Shown: piece after piece, positions 10,436 through 23,539 of the stretch
Layout of the letters: every line of letters starts with the position of its first letter
Position numbering within the stretch: the first letter of the stretch is position 1
Origin: Liolophura sinensis
Taxonomy: Eukaryota > Mollusca > Polyplacophora > Chitonida > Chitonidae
Direction: 5' to 3'
Assembly: GCF_032854445.1 (NCBI RefSeq)
Contig: NW_027018009.1
Span: 1 to 64,000 of the forward strand
DNA length: 64,000 bases
Notes under the pieces: model-generated
Databases searched by the model: none
Seen by the model: the letters and a program-made list of their open reading frames with translations, nothing else
What the model was told of the DNA's origin: nothing
Made by a program: the position numbers and the translations under genes

Positions 10436-12039
10436 ATTTGCCTGGTTTCCATGGAGTAAGAGCCGTTGCTGGGCACGTGATTATAACATAAATTATCATT
10501 CAATTGTAACTACAGCCAAAAGTATTGGTCGGAGAGCAACGCGGTTTGCACCATTCGATTTCTCGTCACAAAATACGTCGGATTAGCCTCTTACCAGCAG
10601 CACTGGAACAGTTTTTCCACTTTTGCATTTTTACCTGGTCTTTTTGTTAATTGAAATCGGCTACACTGCACTCTGTACAATCGCGACTGGTCATTACTAT
10701 ATTCAACTTTTGACTATAAGTTATGTGCCCTTCGGTAGCCCAGAAGACGTCAAATCTATCGGCTAAGCCCATTTAACTCACCCAGCAATTGTCTTACTTC
10801 TAAGTCCAAGACAATCTCAATGTCTTTATCTACGTGTAGAAAAACCACACCATTTGTACGTGAAAAACACAAGGTACTTGATACAGTCTGCTGTAAAAAG
10901 TACAACTGAACACTAACCCACTTCAGTAAGGTGCCAAAAGATGCGGAATTGAGCCAGGCATCGGCAGCTGTTGAAAAATTGCAAATTTGCCTGGTTTCCA
11001 TGGAGTAAGAGCCGTTGCTGGGCACGTGATTATGACATAAATGATCATTCAATTGTCGCCACAGCCAAAAGTATTGGTCGGAGAGCAACGCGGATTGCAC
11101 CATTCGATTTCTCGTCACAAAATACGTCGGATTAGGCTGTTACTAGTAGCACTGGAACAGTTTTTCCACTTTTGCATTTTTACCTGGTCTTTTTGTTAAT
11201 TGAAATCGGCTACACTGTACTCTGTACAATCGCGACTGGTCATTACTATATTCAACTTTTGACTATAAGTTATGTGCCCTTCGGTAGCCCAGAAGACCTG
11301 AAATCTTTGGGCTAAGCCCATTTAACTCACCCAGCAATTGCCTTACTTCTAAGTGCAAGACAATCTCAATGTCTTTATCTACGTGTAGAAAAACCACACC
11401 ATTTGTCCGTGAAAAACACAAGGTACTTGATACAGTTTGCTGTAAAAAGGACAACTGAACACTAACCCACTTCAGTAAGGTGCCAAAAGATGCGGAATTG
11501 AGCCAGGCATCGGCAGCTGTTGAAAAATTGCAAATTTCCCTGGTTTCCATGGAGTAAGAGCCGTTGCTGGGCACGTGATTATGACATAAATTATCATTCA
11601 ATTGTCACTACAGCCAAAAGTATTGGTCGGAGAGCAACGCGGTTTGCACCATTCGATTTGTCGTCACAAAATACGTCGGATTAGCCTCTTACCAGCAGCA
11701 CTGGAACAGTTTTTCCACTTTTGCATTTTTGCCTGGTCTTTTTGTTAATTGAAATCGGCTACACTGTACTCTGTACAATCGCGACTGGTCATTACTATAT
11801 TCAACTTTTGACTATAAGTTATGTGCCCTTCGGTAGCCCAGAAGACGTAAAATCTATCGGCTAAGCCCATTTAACTCACCCAGCAATTGTCTTACTTCTA
11901 AGTCCAAGACAATCTCAATGTCTTTATCTACGTGTAGAAAAACCAGACCATTTGTACATAAAAAACACAAGGTACTTGATACAGTCTGCTGTGAAAAGTA
12001 CAACTAAACACTGACCCACATTTATAAGGTGCCAAAAGA

Positions 12040-13875
12040 TGTGGAATTTGGCCAGGCATCGGCAGCTGTTAAAAAATTGCATTGCAAATTTGCCTGGTTT
12101 CCATGGAGTAAGAGCCGTTGCTGGGCACGTGATTATAACATAAATTATCATTCAATTGTAACTACAGCCAAAAGTATTGGTCGGAGAGCAACGCGGTTTG
12201 CACCATTCGATTTTTCGTCACAAAATACGTCGATTAGCCTCTTACCAGCAGCACTGGAACAGTTTTTCCACTTTTGCATTTTACCTGGTCTTTTTGTTAA
12301 TTGAAATCGGCTACACTGCACTCTGTACAATGGCGACTGGTCATTACTATATTCAACTTTTGACTATAAGTTATGTGCCCTTCGGTAGCCCAGAAGACGT
12401 CAAATCTATCGGCTAAGCCCATTTAACTCACCCAGCAATTGTCTCACTTCTAAGTCCAAGACAATCTCAATGTCTTTATCTACGTGTAGAAAAACCACAC
12501 CATTTGTACGTGAAAAACACAAGGTACTTGATACAGTCTGCTGTAAAAAGTACAACTGAACACTAACCCACTTCAGTAAGAGTGCCAAAAGATGCGGAAT
12601 TGAGCCAGGCATCGGCAGCTGTTGAAAATTGCAAATTTCTCTGGTTCCATGGAGTAAGAGCCGTTGCTGGGCACGTGAATATGACATAAATGATCATTCA
12701 ATTGTCGCCACAGCCAAAAGTATTGGTCGGAGAGCAACGCGGATTGCACCATTCGATTTTTTCGTCACAAAATACGTCGGATTAGGCTGTTACTAGTAGC
12801 ACTGGAACAGTTTTTCCACTTTTGCATTTTTACCTGGTCTTTTTGTTAATTGAAATCGGCTACACTGTACTCTGTACAATCGCGACTGGTCATTACTATA
12901 TTCAACTTTTGACTATAAGTTATGTGCCCTTCGGTAGCCCAGAAGACCTGAAATCTTTGGGCTAAGCCCATTTACTCACCCAGCAATTTGCCTACTTCTA
13001 AGTGCAAGACAATCTCAATGTCTTTATCTACGTGTAGAAAAACCACACCATTTGTCCGTGATGAAAACACAAGGTACTTGATACAGTTTGCTGTAAAAAG
13101 GACAACTGAACACTAACCCACTTCAGTAAGGTGCCAAAAGATGCGGAATTGAGCCAGGCATCGGCAGCTGTTGAATAATTGCAAATTTCCTGGTTTCCAT
13201 GGAGTAAGAGCCGTTGCTACGCACGTGATTATGACATAAATGATCATTCAATTGTCGCTACAGGCAAAAGTTTGGTCGGAGAGCAACGCGATTGCACCAT
13301 TCGATTTCTCGTCACAAAATACGTCGGATTAGGCTCTTACTAGTAGCACTGGAACAGTTTTTCCACTTTTGCATTTTTGCCTGGTCTTTTTGTAATTGAA
13401 ATCGGCTCCACTGTACTCTGTACAATCGCGACTTGGTCATTACTATATTCAACTTTTGACTATAAGTTAAGTGCCCTTCGGTAGCCCAGAAGACCTGAAA
13501 TCTTTGGCCAAGCCCATTTAACTCACCCAGCAATTGTCTTACTTCTAAGTCCAAGACAATCTCAATGTCTTTATCTACGTGTAGAAAAACCATACCATTT
13601 GTACGTGAAAAACACAAGGTACTTGATACAGTCTGCTGTAAAAAGTACAACTGAACACTAACCCACTTCAGTAAGGTGCCAAAAGATGCGGAATTGAGCC
13701 AGGCATCGGCAGCTGTTGAAAAATTGCAAATTTCCCTGGTTTCCATGGAGTAAGAGCCGTTGCTGGGCACGTGATTATGACATAAATGATCATTCAATTG
13801 TCACTACAGCCAAAAGTATTGGTCGGAGAGCAACGCGGTTTGCACCATTCGATTTGTCGTCACAAAATACGTTCG
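12040..13875 (+). repeat. Indel-rich patch, units 23-26
   Basis: Markers are at 12103, 12649, 13199 and 13745. All five spacings from unit 22 to unit 27 are abnormal (554, 546, 550, 546, 550). Indels are mostly single bases: 'attgc' duplicated at 12076-12085, 'cgtcgattag' near 12229, 'gcattttacc' near 12277, 'gtaagagtgcc' near 12587, 'ctggttccat' near 12641, 'gtgatgaaaac' near 13058, 'aaaagtttgg' near 13266, 'gacttggtc' near 13429 and 'acgttcgg' near 13869. The background sequence is that of units 13-16 and 20-22. The sudden onset and end of indels suggests poor local consensus. Confidence 0.85.
12076..12085 (+). repeat. 5-bp tandem duplication (attgc x2)
   Basis: Unit 23 reads 'aaaaaattgcattgcaaat' where other units have one 'attgc'. 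This accounts for the 554-bp spacing from unit 22. I saw it nowhere else in the window. It lies inside an indel-rich patch, so it may be a consensus error. Confidence 0.85.
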
Positions 13876-16800
13876 GATTAGCCTCTTACCAGCAGCACTG
13901 GAACAGTTTTTCCACTTTTGCATTTTTGCCTGGTCTTTTTGTTAATTGAAACCGGCTACACTGTACTCTGTACAATCGCGACTGGTCATTACTATATTCA
14001 ACTTTTGACTATAAGTTATGTGCCCTTCGGTAGCCCAGAAGACCTGAAATATATCGGCTAAGCCCATTTAACTCACCCAGCAATTGTCTTACTTCTAAGT
14101 CCAAGACAATCTCAATGTCTTTATTTACGTGTAGAAAAACCAGACCATTTGTACGTGAAAAACACAAGGTACTTGATACAGTCTGCTGTAAAAAATCCAA
14201 CTGAACACTAACCCACTTCAGTAAGGTGCCAAAAGATGCGGAATTGAGCCAGGCATCGGCAGCTGTTGAAAAATTGCAAATTTCCCTGGTTTCCATGGAG
14301 TAAGAGCCGTTGCTGGGCACGTGATTATGACATAAATGATCATTCAATTGTCGCTACAGCCAAAAGTATTTGTCGGAGAGCAACGCGGATTGCACCATTC
14401 GATTTCTCGTCACAAAATACGTCGGATTAGGCTGTAACTAGCAGCACTGGAACAGTTTTTCCACTTTTGCATTTTTACCTGGTCTTTTTGTTAATTGAAA
14501 TCGGCTACACTGTACTCTGTACAATCGCGACTGGTCATTACTATATTCAACTTTTGACTATAAGTTATGTGCCCTTCGGTAGCCTAGAAGACGTCAAATC
14601 TATCGGCTAAGCCCATTCAACTCACCCAGCAATTGCCTTACTTCTAAGTGCAAGACAATCTGAATGTCTTTATCTACGTGTAGAAAAACCACACCATTTG
14701 TACGTGAAAAACACAAGGTACTTGATACAGTCTGCTGTAAAAAGTACAACTGAACACTAACCCACTTCAGTAAGGTGCCAAAAGATGCGGAATTGAGCCA
14801 GGCATCGGCAGCTGTTGAAAAATTGCAAATTTCCCTGGTTTCCATGGAGTAAGGGCCGTTGCTGGGCACGTGATTATGACATAAATTATCATTCAATTGT
14901 CACTACAGCCAAAAGTATTGGTCGGAGAGCAACGCGGTTTGCACCATTCGATTTCTCGTCACAAAATACGTCGGATTAGCCTCTTACCAGCAGCACTGGA
15001 ACCGTTTTTCCACTTTTGCATTTTTACCTGGTCTTTTTGTTAATTGAAATCGGCTACACTGTACTCTGTACAATCGCGACTGGTCATTACTATATTCAAC
15101 TTTTGACTATAAGTTATGTGCCCTTCGGTAGCCCAGAAGACCTGAAATTTTTGGGCTAAGCCCATTTTACTCACCCAGCAATTGCCTTACTTCTAAGTGC
15201 AAGACAATCTCAATGTCTTTATCTACGTGTAGAAAAACCAGACCATTTGTACATAAAAAACACAAGGTACTTGATACAGTCTGCTGTAAAAAGTACAACT
15301 GACCACAGATCCACATGAATAAGGTGCCAAAAGATGCGGAATTGAGCCAGGCATCGGCAGCTGTTGAAAGATTGCAAATTTCCCTGGTTTCCATGGAGTA
15401 AGAGCCGTTGCTGGGCACGTGATTATGACATAAATGATCATTCAATTGTCACTACAGGCAAAAGTATTGGTCGGAGAGCAACGCGGTTTGCACCATTCGA
15501 TTTCTCGTCACAAAATACGTCGGATTAGCATCTTACCAGCAGCACTGGAACAGTTTTTCCACTTTTGCATTTTTGCCTGGTCTTTTTGTTAATTGAAACC
15601 GGCTACACTGCACTCTGTACAATCGCGACTGGTCATTACTATATTCAACTTTTGACTATAAGTTATGTGCCCTTCGGTAGCCCAGAAGACGTCAAATCTT
15701 TGGGCCAAGCCCATTTAACTCACCCAGCAATTGCCTTACTTCTAAGTGCAAGACAATCTCAATGTCTTTATCTACGTGTAGAAAAACCACACCATTTGTA
15801 CGTGAAAACCAAAAGGTACTTGATACAGTCTGCTGTAAAAAGTACAACTGAACACTGACCCACTTCAGTAAGGTGCCAAAAGATGCGGAATTGAGCCAGG
15901 CATCGGCAGCTGTTGAAAAATTGCAAATTTCCCTGGTTTCCATGGAGTAAGAGCCGTTGCTGGGCACGTGATTATGACATAAATTATCATTCAATTGTCA
16001 CTACAGCCAAAAGTATTGGTCGGAGAGTAACGCGGTTTGCACCATTCGATTTGTCGTCACAAAATACGTCGGATTAGCCTCTTACCAGCAGCACTGGAAC
16101 AGTTTTTCCACTTTTGCATTTTTGCCTGGTCTTTTTGTTAATTGAAATCGGCTACACTGTACTCTGTACAATCGCGACTGGTCATTACTATATTCAACTT
16201 TTGACTATAAGTTATGTGCCCTTCGGTAGCCCGGAAGACGTAAAATCTATCGGCTAAGCCCATTTAACTCACCCAGCAATTGTCTTACTTCTAAGTCCAA
16301 GACAATCTCAATGTCTTTATCTACGTGTAGAAAAACCAGACCATTTGTACATAAAAAACACAAGGTACTTGATACAGTCTGCTGTGAAAAGTACAACTAA
16401 ACACTGACCCACATTTATAAGGTGCCAAAAGATGTGGAATTGGGCCAGGCATCGGCAGCTGTTAAAAAATTGCAAATTTCCCTGGTTTCCATGGAGTAAG
16501 AGCCGTTGCTGGGCACGTGATTATGACATAGGTGATCATTCAATTGTCACTACAGGGAAAAGTATTGGTCGGAGAGCAACGCGGTTTGCACCATTCGATT
16601 TGTCGTGACAAAATATGTCGGATTAGCCTCTTACCAGCAGCACTGGAACAGTTTTTCCAATTTTGCATTTTTGCTTCGTCTTTTTGTTAATTGAAATCGG
16701 CTAAACTGTACTCTGTACAATCGCGACTGGGTCATTACTATATTCAACTTTTGACTATAAGTTATGTGCCCTTCGGTAGCCGAGAAGACGTCAAATCTTT

Positions 16801-18585
16801 GGGCCAAGCCCATTTAACTCACCCAGCAATTGCCTTACTTCTAAGTGCAAGACAATCTCAATGTCTTTTTCTACGTGTAGAAAAACCACACCATTTGTAC
16901 GTGAAAACCACAAGGTACTTGATACAGTCTGCTGTAAAAAGGACAACTGAACACTGACCCACTTCAGTAAGGTGCCAAAAGATGCGGAATAGAGCCAGGC
17001 ATCGACAGCTGTTGAAAAATTGCAAATTTGCCTGGTTTCCATGGAGTAAGAGCCGTTGCTGGGCACGTGATTATAACATAAATTATCATTCAATTGTAAC
17101 TACAGCCAAAAGTATTGGTCGGAGAGCAACGCGGCTTGCACCATTCGATTTTTCGTCACAAAATACGTCGGATTAGCCTCTTACCAGCAGCACTGGAACA
17201 GTTTTTCCACTTTTGCATTTTTACCTGGTCTTTTTGTTAATTGAAATCGGCTACACTGTACTCTGTACAATCGCGACTGGTCATTACTATATTCAACTTT
17301 TGACTATAAGTTATGTGCCCTTCGGTAGCCCAGAAGACGTCAAATCTATCGGCTAAGCCCATTTAACTCACCCAGCAATTGTCTTACTTCCAAGTCCAAG
17401 ACAATCTCAATGTCTTTATCTACGTGTAGAAAAACCACACCATTTGTACGTGAAAAACACAAGGTACTTGATACAGTCTGCTGTAAAAAGTACAACTGAA
17501 CACTAACCCACTTCAGTAAAGTGCCAAAAGATGCGGAATTGAGCCAGGCATCGGCAGCTGTTGAAAAATTGCAAATTTCCCTGGTTTCCATGGAGTAAGA
17601 GCCGTTGCTGGGCACGTGATCATGACATAAATGATCATTCAATTGTCGCCACAGCCAAAAGTATTGGTCGGAGAGCAACGCGGATTGCACCATTCGATTT
17701 CTCGTCACAAAATACGTCGGATTAGGCTGTTACTAGTAGCACTGGAACAGTTTTTCCACTTTTGCATTTTTACCTGGTCTTTTTGTTAATTGAAATCGTC
17801 TACACTGTACTCTGTACAATCGCGACTGGTCATTACTATATTCAACTTTTGACTATAAGTTATGTGCCCTTCGGTAGCCCAGAAGACCTGAAATCTTTGG
17901 GCTAATCCCATTTAACTCACCCAGCAATTGCCTTACTTCTAAGTGCAAGACAATCTCAATGTCTTTATCTACGTGTAGAAAAACCACACCATTTGTCCGT
18001 GAAAAACACAAGGTACTTGATACAGTTTGCTGTAAAAAGGACAACTGAACACTAACCCACTTCAGTAAGGTGCCAAAAGATGCGGAATTGAGCCAGGCAT
18101 CGGCAGCTGTTGAATAATTGCAAATTTCCCTGGTTTCCATGGAGTAAGAGCCGTTGCTACGCACGTGATTATGACATAAATGATCATTCAATTGTCGCTA
18201 CAGGCAAAAGTATTGGTCGGAGAGCAACGCGGATTGCACCATTCGATTTCTCGTCACAAAATACGTCGGATTAGGCTCTTACTAGTAGCACTGGAACAGT
18301 TTTTCCACTTTTGCATTTTTGCCTGGTCTTTTTGTTAATTGAAATCGGCTCCACTGTACTCTGTACAATCGCGACTGGTCATTACTATATTCAACTTTTG
18401 ACTATAAGTTATGTGCCCTTCGGTAGCCCAGAAGACCTGAAATCTTTGGGCCAAGCCCATTTAACTCACCCAGCAATTGTCTTACTTCTAAGTCCAAGAC
18501 AATCTCAATGTCTTTATCTACGTGTAGAAAAACCACACCATTTGTACGTGAAAAACACAAGGTACTTGATACAGTCTGCTGTAAA
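13876..18585 (+). repeat. Clean segment, units 27-34
   Basis: Markers are at 14295, 14844, 15393, 15942, 16491, 17041, 17590 and 18139. Spacing is 549 bp apart from one +1 ('gactgggtcatt' near 16728). The segment contains the second copies of the 9.0-10.4 kb block (15.06-16.48 kb) and of the 6.5-8.9 kb block (16.98-18.6 kb), so parts of two distant regions are joined here. Confidence 0.85.
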
Positions 18586-21500
18586 AAGTACAACTGAAAC
18601 ACTGACCCACTTCAGTAAGGTGCCAAAGATGCGGAATTGAGCCAGGCATCGGCAGCTGTTGAAAAATTGCAAATTTCCCTGGTTTCCATGGAGTAAGAGC
18701 CGTTGCTGGGCACGTGATTATGACATAAATGATCATTCAATTGTCACTACAGCCAAAAGTATTGGTCGGAGAGCAACGCGGTTTGCACCATTCGATTTCT
18801 CGTCACAAAATACGTCGGATTAGCCTCCTACCAGCAGCACTGGAACAGTTTTTCCACTTTTGCATTTTTACCTGGTCTTTTTGTTAATTGAAATCGGTTA
18901 CACTGTACTCTGTACAATCGCGACTGGTCATTACTATATTCAACTTTTGACTATAAGTTATGTGCCCTTCGGTAGCCCAGAAGACATGAAATCTATCGGC
19001 TAAGCCCATTTAACTCACCCAGCAATTGTCTTACTTCTAAGTGCAAGACAATCTCAATGTCTTTATCTACGTGTAGAAAAAACCACACCATTTGTACATA
19101 AAAAACACAAGGTACTTGATACAGTCTGCTGTAAAAAGTAAAACTAAACACTGACCCACATTTATAAGGTGCCAAAAGATGTGGAATTGGGCCAGGCATC
19201 GGCACTGTTAAAAAATTGCAAATATCCCTGGTTTCCATGGAGTAAGAGCCGTTGCTGGGCACGTGATTATGACATCAATGATCATTCAATTGTCACTACA
19301 GCCAAAAGTATTGGTCGGAGAGCAACGCGGTTTGCACCATTCGATTTCTCGTCACAAAATACGTCGGATTAGCCTCTTACTAGTAGCACTGGAACAGTTT
19401 TTTCCACTTTTGCATTTTTGCTTCGTCTTTTTGTTAATTGAAATCGGCTACACTGTACTCTGTACAATCGCGACTGGTCATTACTATATTCAACTTTTGA
19501 CTATAAGTTATGTGCCCTTCGTAGCCCAGAAGACGTCAAATCTTTGGGCTAAGCCCATTTAACTCACCCAGCAATTGCCTTACTTCTAAGTGCAAGACAA
19601 TCTCAATGTTTTTATCTACGTGTAGAAAAACCACACCATTTGTACGTGAAAAAAACAAGGTACTTGATACAGTCTGCTGTAAAAAGTACAACTGAACACT
19701 AACCCACTTCAGTAAGGTGCCAAAAGATGCGGAATTGAGCCAGCATCGGCAGCTGTTTAAAAATTGCAATTTCTTTGGTTTCCATGGAGTAAGAGCCGTT
19801 GCTACGCACGTGATTATGACATAAATGATCATTCAATTGTCGCTACAGGCAAAAGTATTGGTCGGAGAGCAACGCGGATTGCACCATTCGATTTCTCGTC
19901 ACAAAATACGTCGGATTAGGCTGTTACTAGTAGCACTGGAACAGTTTTTCCACTTTTGCATTTTTACCTGGTCTTTTTGTTAATTGAAATCGGCTACACT
20001 GTACTCTGTACAATCGCGACTGGTCCATTACTATATTCAACTTTTGACTATAAGTTATGTGCCCTTCGGTAGCCCAGAAGACCTGAAATCTTTGGGCTAA
20101 GCCCATTTAACTCACCCAGCAATTGCCTTACTTCTAAGTGCAAGACAATCTCAATGTCTTTATCTACGTGTAGAAAAACCACACAGTTTGTCCGTGAAAA
20201 ACACAAGGTACTTGATACAGTTTGCTGTAAAAAAGGACAACTGAACACTAACCCACTTCAGTAAGGTGCCAAAAGATGCGGAATTGAGCCAGCATCGGCA
20301 GCTGTTGAAAAATTGCAAATTTCCCTGGTTTCCATGGAGTAAGAGCCGTTGCTGGGCACGTGATTATGACATAAATTATCATTCTATTGTCACTACAGCC
20401 AAAAGTATTGGTCGGAGAGCAACGCGGTTTGCACCATTCGATTTGTCGTGACAAAATACGTCGGATTAGCCTCTTACCAGCAGCACTGGAACAGTTTTTC
20501 CACTTTTGCATTTTTGCCTGGTTCTTTTTGTTAATTGAAATCGGCTACACTGTACTCTGTACAATCGCGACTGGTCATTACTATATTCAACTTTTGACTA
20601 TAAGTTATGTGCCCTTCGGTAGCCAGAAGACGTAAAATCTATCGGCTAAGCCCATTTAACTCACCCAGCAATTGTCTTACTTCTAAGTCCCAAGACAATC
20701 TCAATGTCTTTATCTACGTGTAGAAAAACCAGACCATTTGTACATAAAAAACACAAAGTACTTGATACAGTCTGCTGTGAAAAGTACAACTAAACACTGA
20801 CCCACATTTATAAGGTGCCAAAAGATGTGGAATTGGGCCAGGCATCGGCAGCTGTTAAAAAATTGCAAATTTGCCTGGTTTCCATGGAGTAAGAGCCGTT
20901 GCTGGGCACGTGATTATAACATAAATTATCATTCAATTGTAACTACAGCCAAAAGTATTGGTCGGAGAGCAACGCGTTTGCACCATTCGATTTCTCGTCA
21001 CAAAATACGTCGGATTAGCCTCTTACCAGCAGCACTGGAACAGTTTTTCCACTTTTGCATTTTTACCTGGTCTTTTTGTTAATTGAAATCGGCTACACTG
21101 CACTCTGTACAATCGCGACTGGTCATTACTATATTCAACTTTTGACTATAAGTTATGTGCCCTTCGGTAGCCCAGAAGACGTCAAATCTATCGGCTAAGC
21201 CCATTTAACTCACCCAGCAATTGTCTTACTTCTAAGTCCAAGACAATCTCAATGTCTTTATCTACGTGTAGAAAAACCACACCATTTGTACGTGAAAAAC
21301 ACAAGGTACTTGATACAGTCTGCTGTAAAAAGTACAACTGAACACTAACCCACTTCAGTAAGGTGCCAAAAGATGCGGAATTGAGCCAGCATCGGCAGCT
21401 GTTGAAAAATTGCAAATTTGCCTGGTTTCCATGGAGTAAGAGCCGTTGCTGGGCACGTGATTATGACATAAATGATCATTCAATTGTCGGCCACAGCCAA

Positions 21501-23300
21501 AAGTATTGGTCGGAGAGCAACGCGGATTGCACCATTCGATTTCTCGTCACAAAATACGTCGGATTAGGCTGTTACTAGTAGCACTGGAACAGTTGTTTCC
21601 ACTTTTGCATTTTTACCTGTCTTTTTGTTAATTGAAATCGGCTACACTGTACTCTGTACAATCGCGACTGGTCATTACTATATTCAACTTTTGACTATAA
21701 GTTATGTGCCCTTCGGTAGTCCAGAAGACCTGATATCTTTGGGCTAAGCCCATTTAACTCACCCAGCAATTGCCTTACTTCTAAGTGCAAGACAATCTCA
21801 ATGTCTTTATCTACGTGTAGAAAAACCACACCATTTGTCCGTGAAAAACACAAGGTACTTGATACAGTTTGCTGTAAAAAGGACAACTGAACACTGACCC
21901 ACTTCAGTAAAGTGCCAAAAGATGCGGAATTGAGCCAGGCATCGGCAGCTGTTGAAAAATTGCAAATTTCCCTGGTTTCCATGGAGTAAGAGCCGTTGCT
22001 GGGCACGTGATTATGACATAAATGATCATTCAATTGTCGTTACAGCCAAAAGTATTTGTCGGAGAGCAACGCGGATTGCACCATTTCGATTTCTCGTCAC
22101 AAAATACGTCGGATTAGGGCTGTAACTAGCAGCACTGGAACAGTTTTTCCACTTTTGCATTTTTACCTGGTCTTTTTGTTAATTGAAATCGGCTACACTG
22201 TACTCTGTACAATCGCGACTGGTCATTACTATATTCAACTTTTGACTATAAGTTATGTGCCCTTCGGTAGCCTAGAAGACGTCAAATCTATCGGCTAAGC
22301 CCATTCAACTCACCCAGCAATTGCCTTACTTCTAAGTGCAAGACAATCTCAATGTCTTTATCTACGTGTAGAAAAACCCACACCATTTGTACGTGAAAAA
22401 ACACAAGGTACTTGATACAGTCTGCTGTAAAAAGTACAACTAAACACTAACCCCACTTCAGTAAGGTGCCAAAAGATGCGGAATTGAGCCAGGCATCGGC
22501 AGCTGTTGAAAAATTGCAAATTTCCCTGGTTTCCATGGAGTAAGGGCCGTTGCTGGGCACGTGATTATGACATAAATTATCATTCAATTGTCACTACAGC
22601 CAAAAGTATTGGTCGGAGAGCAACGCGGTTTGCACCATTCGATTTCTCGTCACAAAATACGTCGGATTAGCCTCTTACCAGCAGCACTGGAACAGTTTTT
22701 CCACTTTTGCATCTTTGCCTGGTCTTTTTGTTAATTGAAATCGGCTACACTGTACTCTGTACAATCGCGACTGGTCATTACTATATTCAACTTTTGACTA
22801 TAAGTTATGTGCCCTTCGGTAGCCCAGAAGACCTGAAATCTTTGGGCTAAGCCCATTTTACTCACCCAGCAATTGCCTTACTTCTAAGTGCAAGACAATC
22901 TCAATGTCTTTATCTACGTGTAGAAAAACCAGACCATTTGTACATAAAAAAACACAAGGTACTTGATACAGTCTGCTGTAAAAAGTACAACTGACCACAG
23001 ATCCACATGAATAAGGTGCCAAAAGATGCGGAATTGAGCCAGGCATCGGCAGCTGTTGAAAGATTGCAAATTTCCCTGGTTTCCATGGAGTAAGAGCCGT
23101 TGCTGGGCACGTGATTATGACATAAATGATCATTCAATTGTCACTACAGGCAAAAGTATTGGTCGGAGAGCAACGCGGTTTGCACCATTCGATTTCTCGT
23201 CACAAAATACGTCGGATTAGCATCTTACCAGCAGCACTGGAACAGTTTTTCCACTTTTGCATTTTTGCCTGGTCTTTTTGTTAATTGAAACCGGTACACT
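18586..23300 (+). repeat. Indel-rich patch, units 35-43
   Basis: Markers are at 18688, 19237, 19784, 20334, 20884, 21431, 21981, 22535 and 23085. All eight spacings from unit 36 to unit 44 depart from 549 (547, 550, 550, 547, 550, 554, 550, 548). Examples are 'gaaacactg' near 18597, 'gccaaagatg' near 18622, 'ggcactgtt' near 19201, 'cttcgtagccc' near 19518, 'ccagcatcgg' (three times, near 19741, 20289 and 21386), 'ggtccattac' near 20022, 'gtcggccac' near 21487, 'agttgtttcc' near 21591, 'aaaacccacac' near 22375 and 'ccggtacac' near 23291. Underneath, units 39-41 follow units 20-22 and units 42-44 follow units 28-30. Confidence 0.85.
21900..22025 (+). other. Recombinant junction inside unit 41
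   Basis: Left of this interval the sequence follows unit 22 ('tttgtccgtg', 'cagtttgctg', 'aaaaggacaac'). Right of it the sequence follows unit 27, with the shared rare changes 'aaagtatttgtcgg' (near 22047 and 14361) and 'ctgtaactagcagc' (near 22122 and 14432), and then continues through units 28-30. The equivalents of units 23-26 are therefore skipped. This fits an unequal exchange or deletion of whole units, or an assembly jump, because it lies in an indel-rich patch. Confidence 0.6.
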
Positions 23301-23539
23301 GCACTCTGTACAATCGCGACTGGTCATTACTATATTCAACTTTTGACTATAAGTTATGTGCCCTTCGGTAGCCCAGAAGACGTCAAATCTTTGGGCCAAG
23401 CCCATTTAACTCACCCAGCAATTGCCTTACTTCTAAGTGCAAGACAATCTCAATGTCTTTATCTACGTGTAGAAAAACCACACCATTTGTACGTGAAAAC
23501 CAAAAGGTACTTGATACAGTCTGCTGTAAAAAGTACAAC

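Larger units (their letters stand above)
5201..12040 (+). repeat. Mosaic segment, units 11-22
   Basis: Markers are at 5509, 6059, 6608, 7157, 7706, 8255, 8804, 9353, 9902, 10451, 11000 and 11549. Spacing is 549 bp except for one +1 A-run at about 5896. Units 11 and 13 are close copies sharing 'aatagagccaggcatcgac', 'aaatttgcctgg' and 'gtgattataacat'. Units 14-15 reappear as units 21-22, seven units (3,843 bp) away, sharing 'tttgtccgtg', 'cagtttgctg' and 'aaaaggacaac'. Confidence 0.85.

Noticed and set aside
13312-13797. Longest open reading frame in the window (161 codons, minus strand)
   Set aside because: It exists only because single-base indels in the 12.0-13.9 kb patch join two frames that are separate in every other unit.
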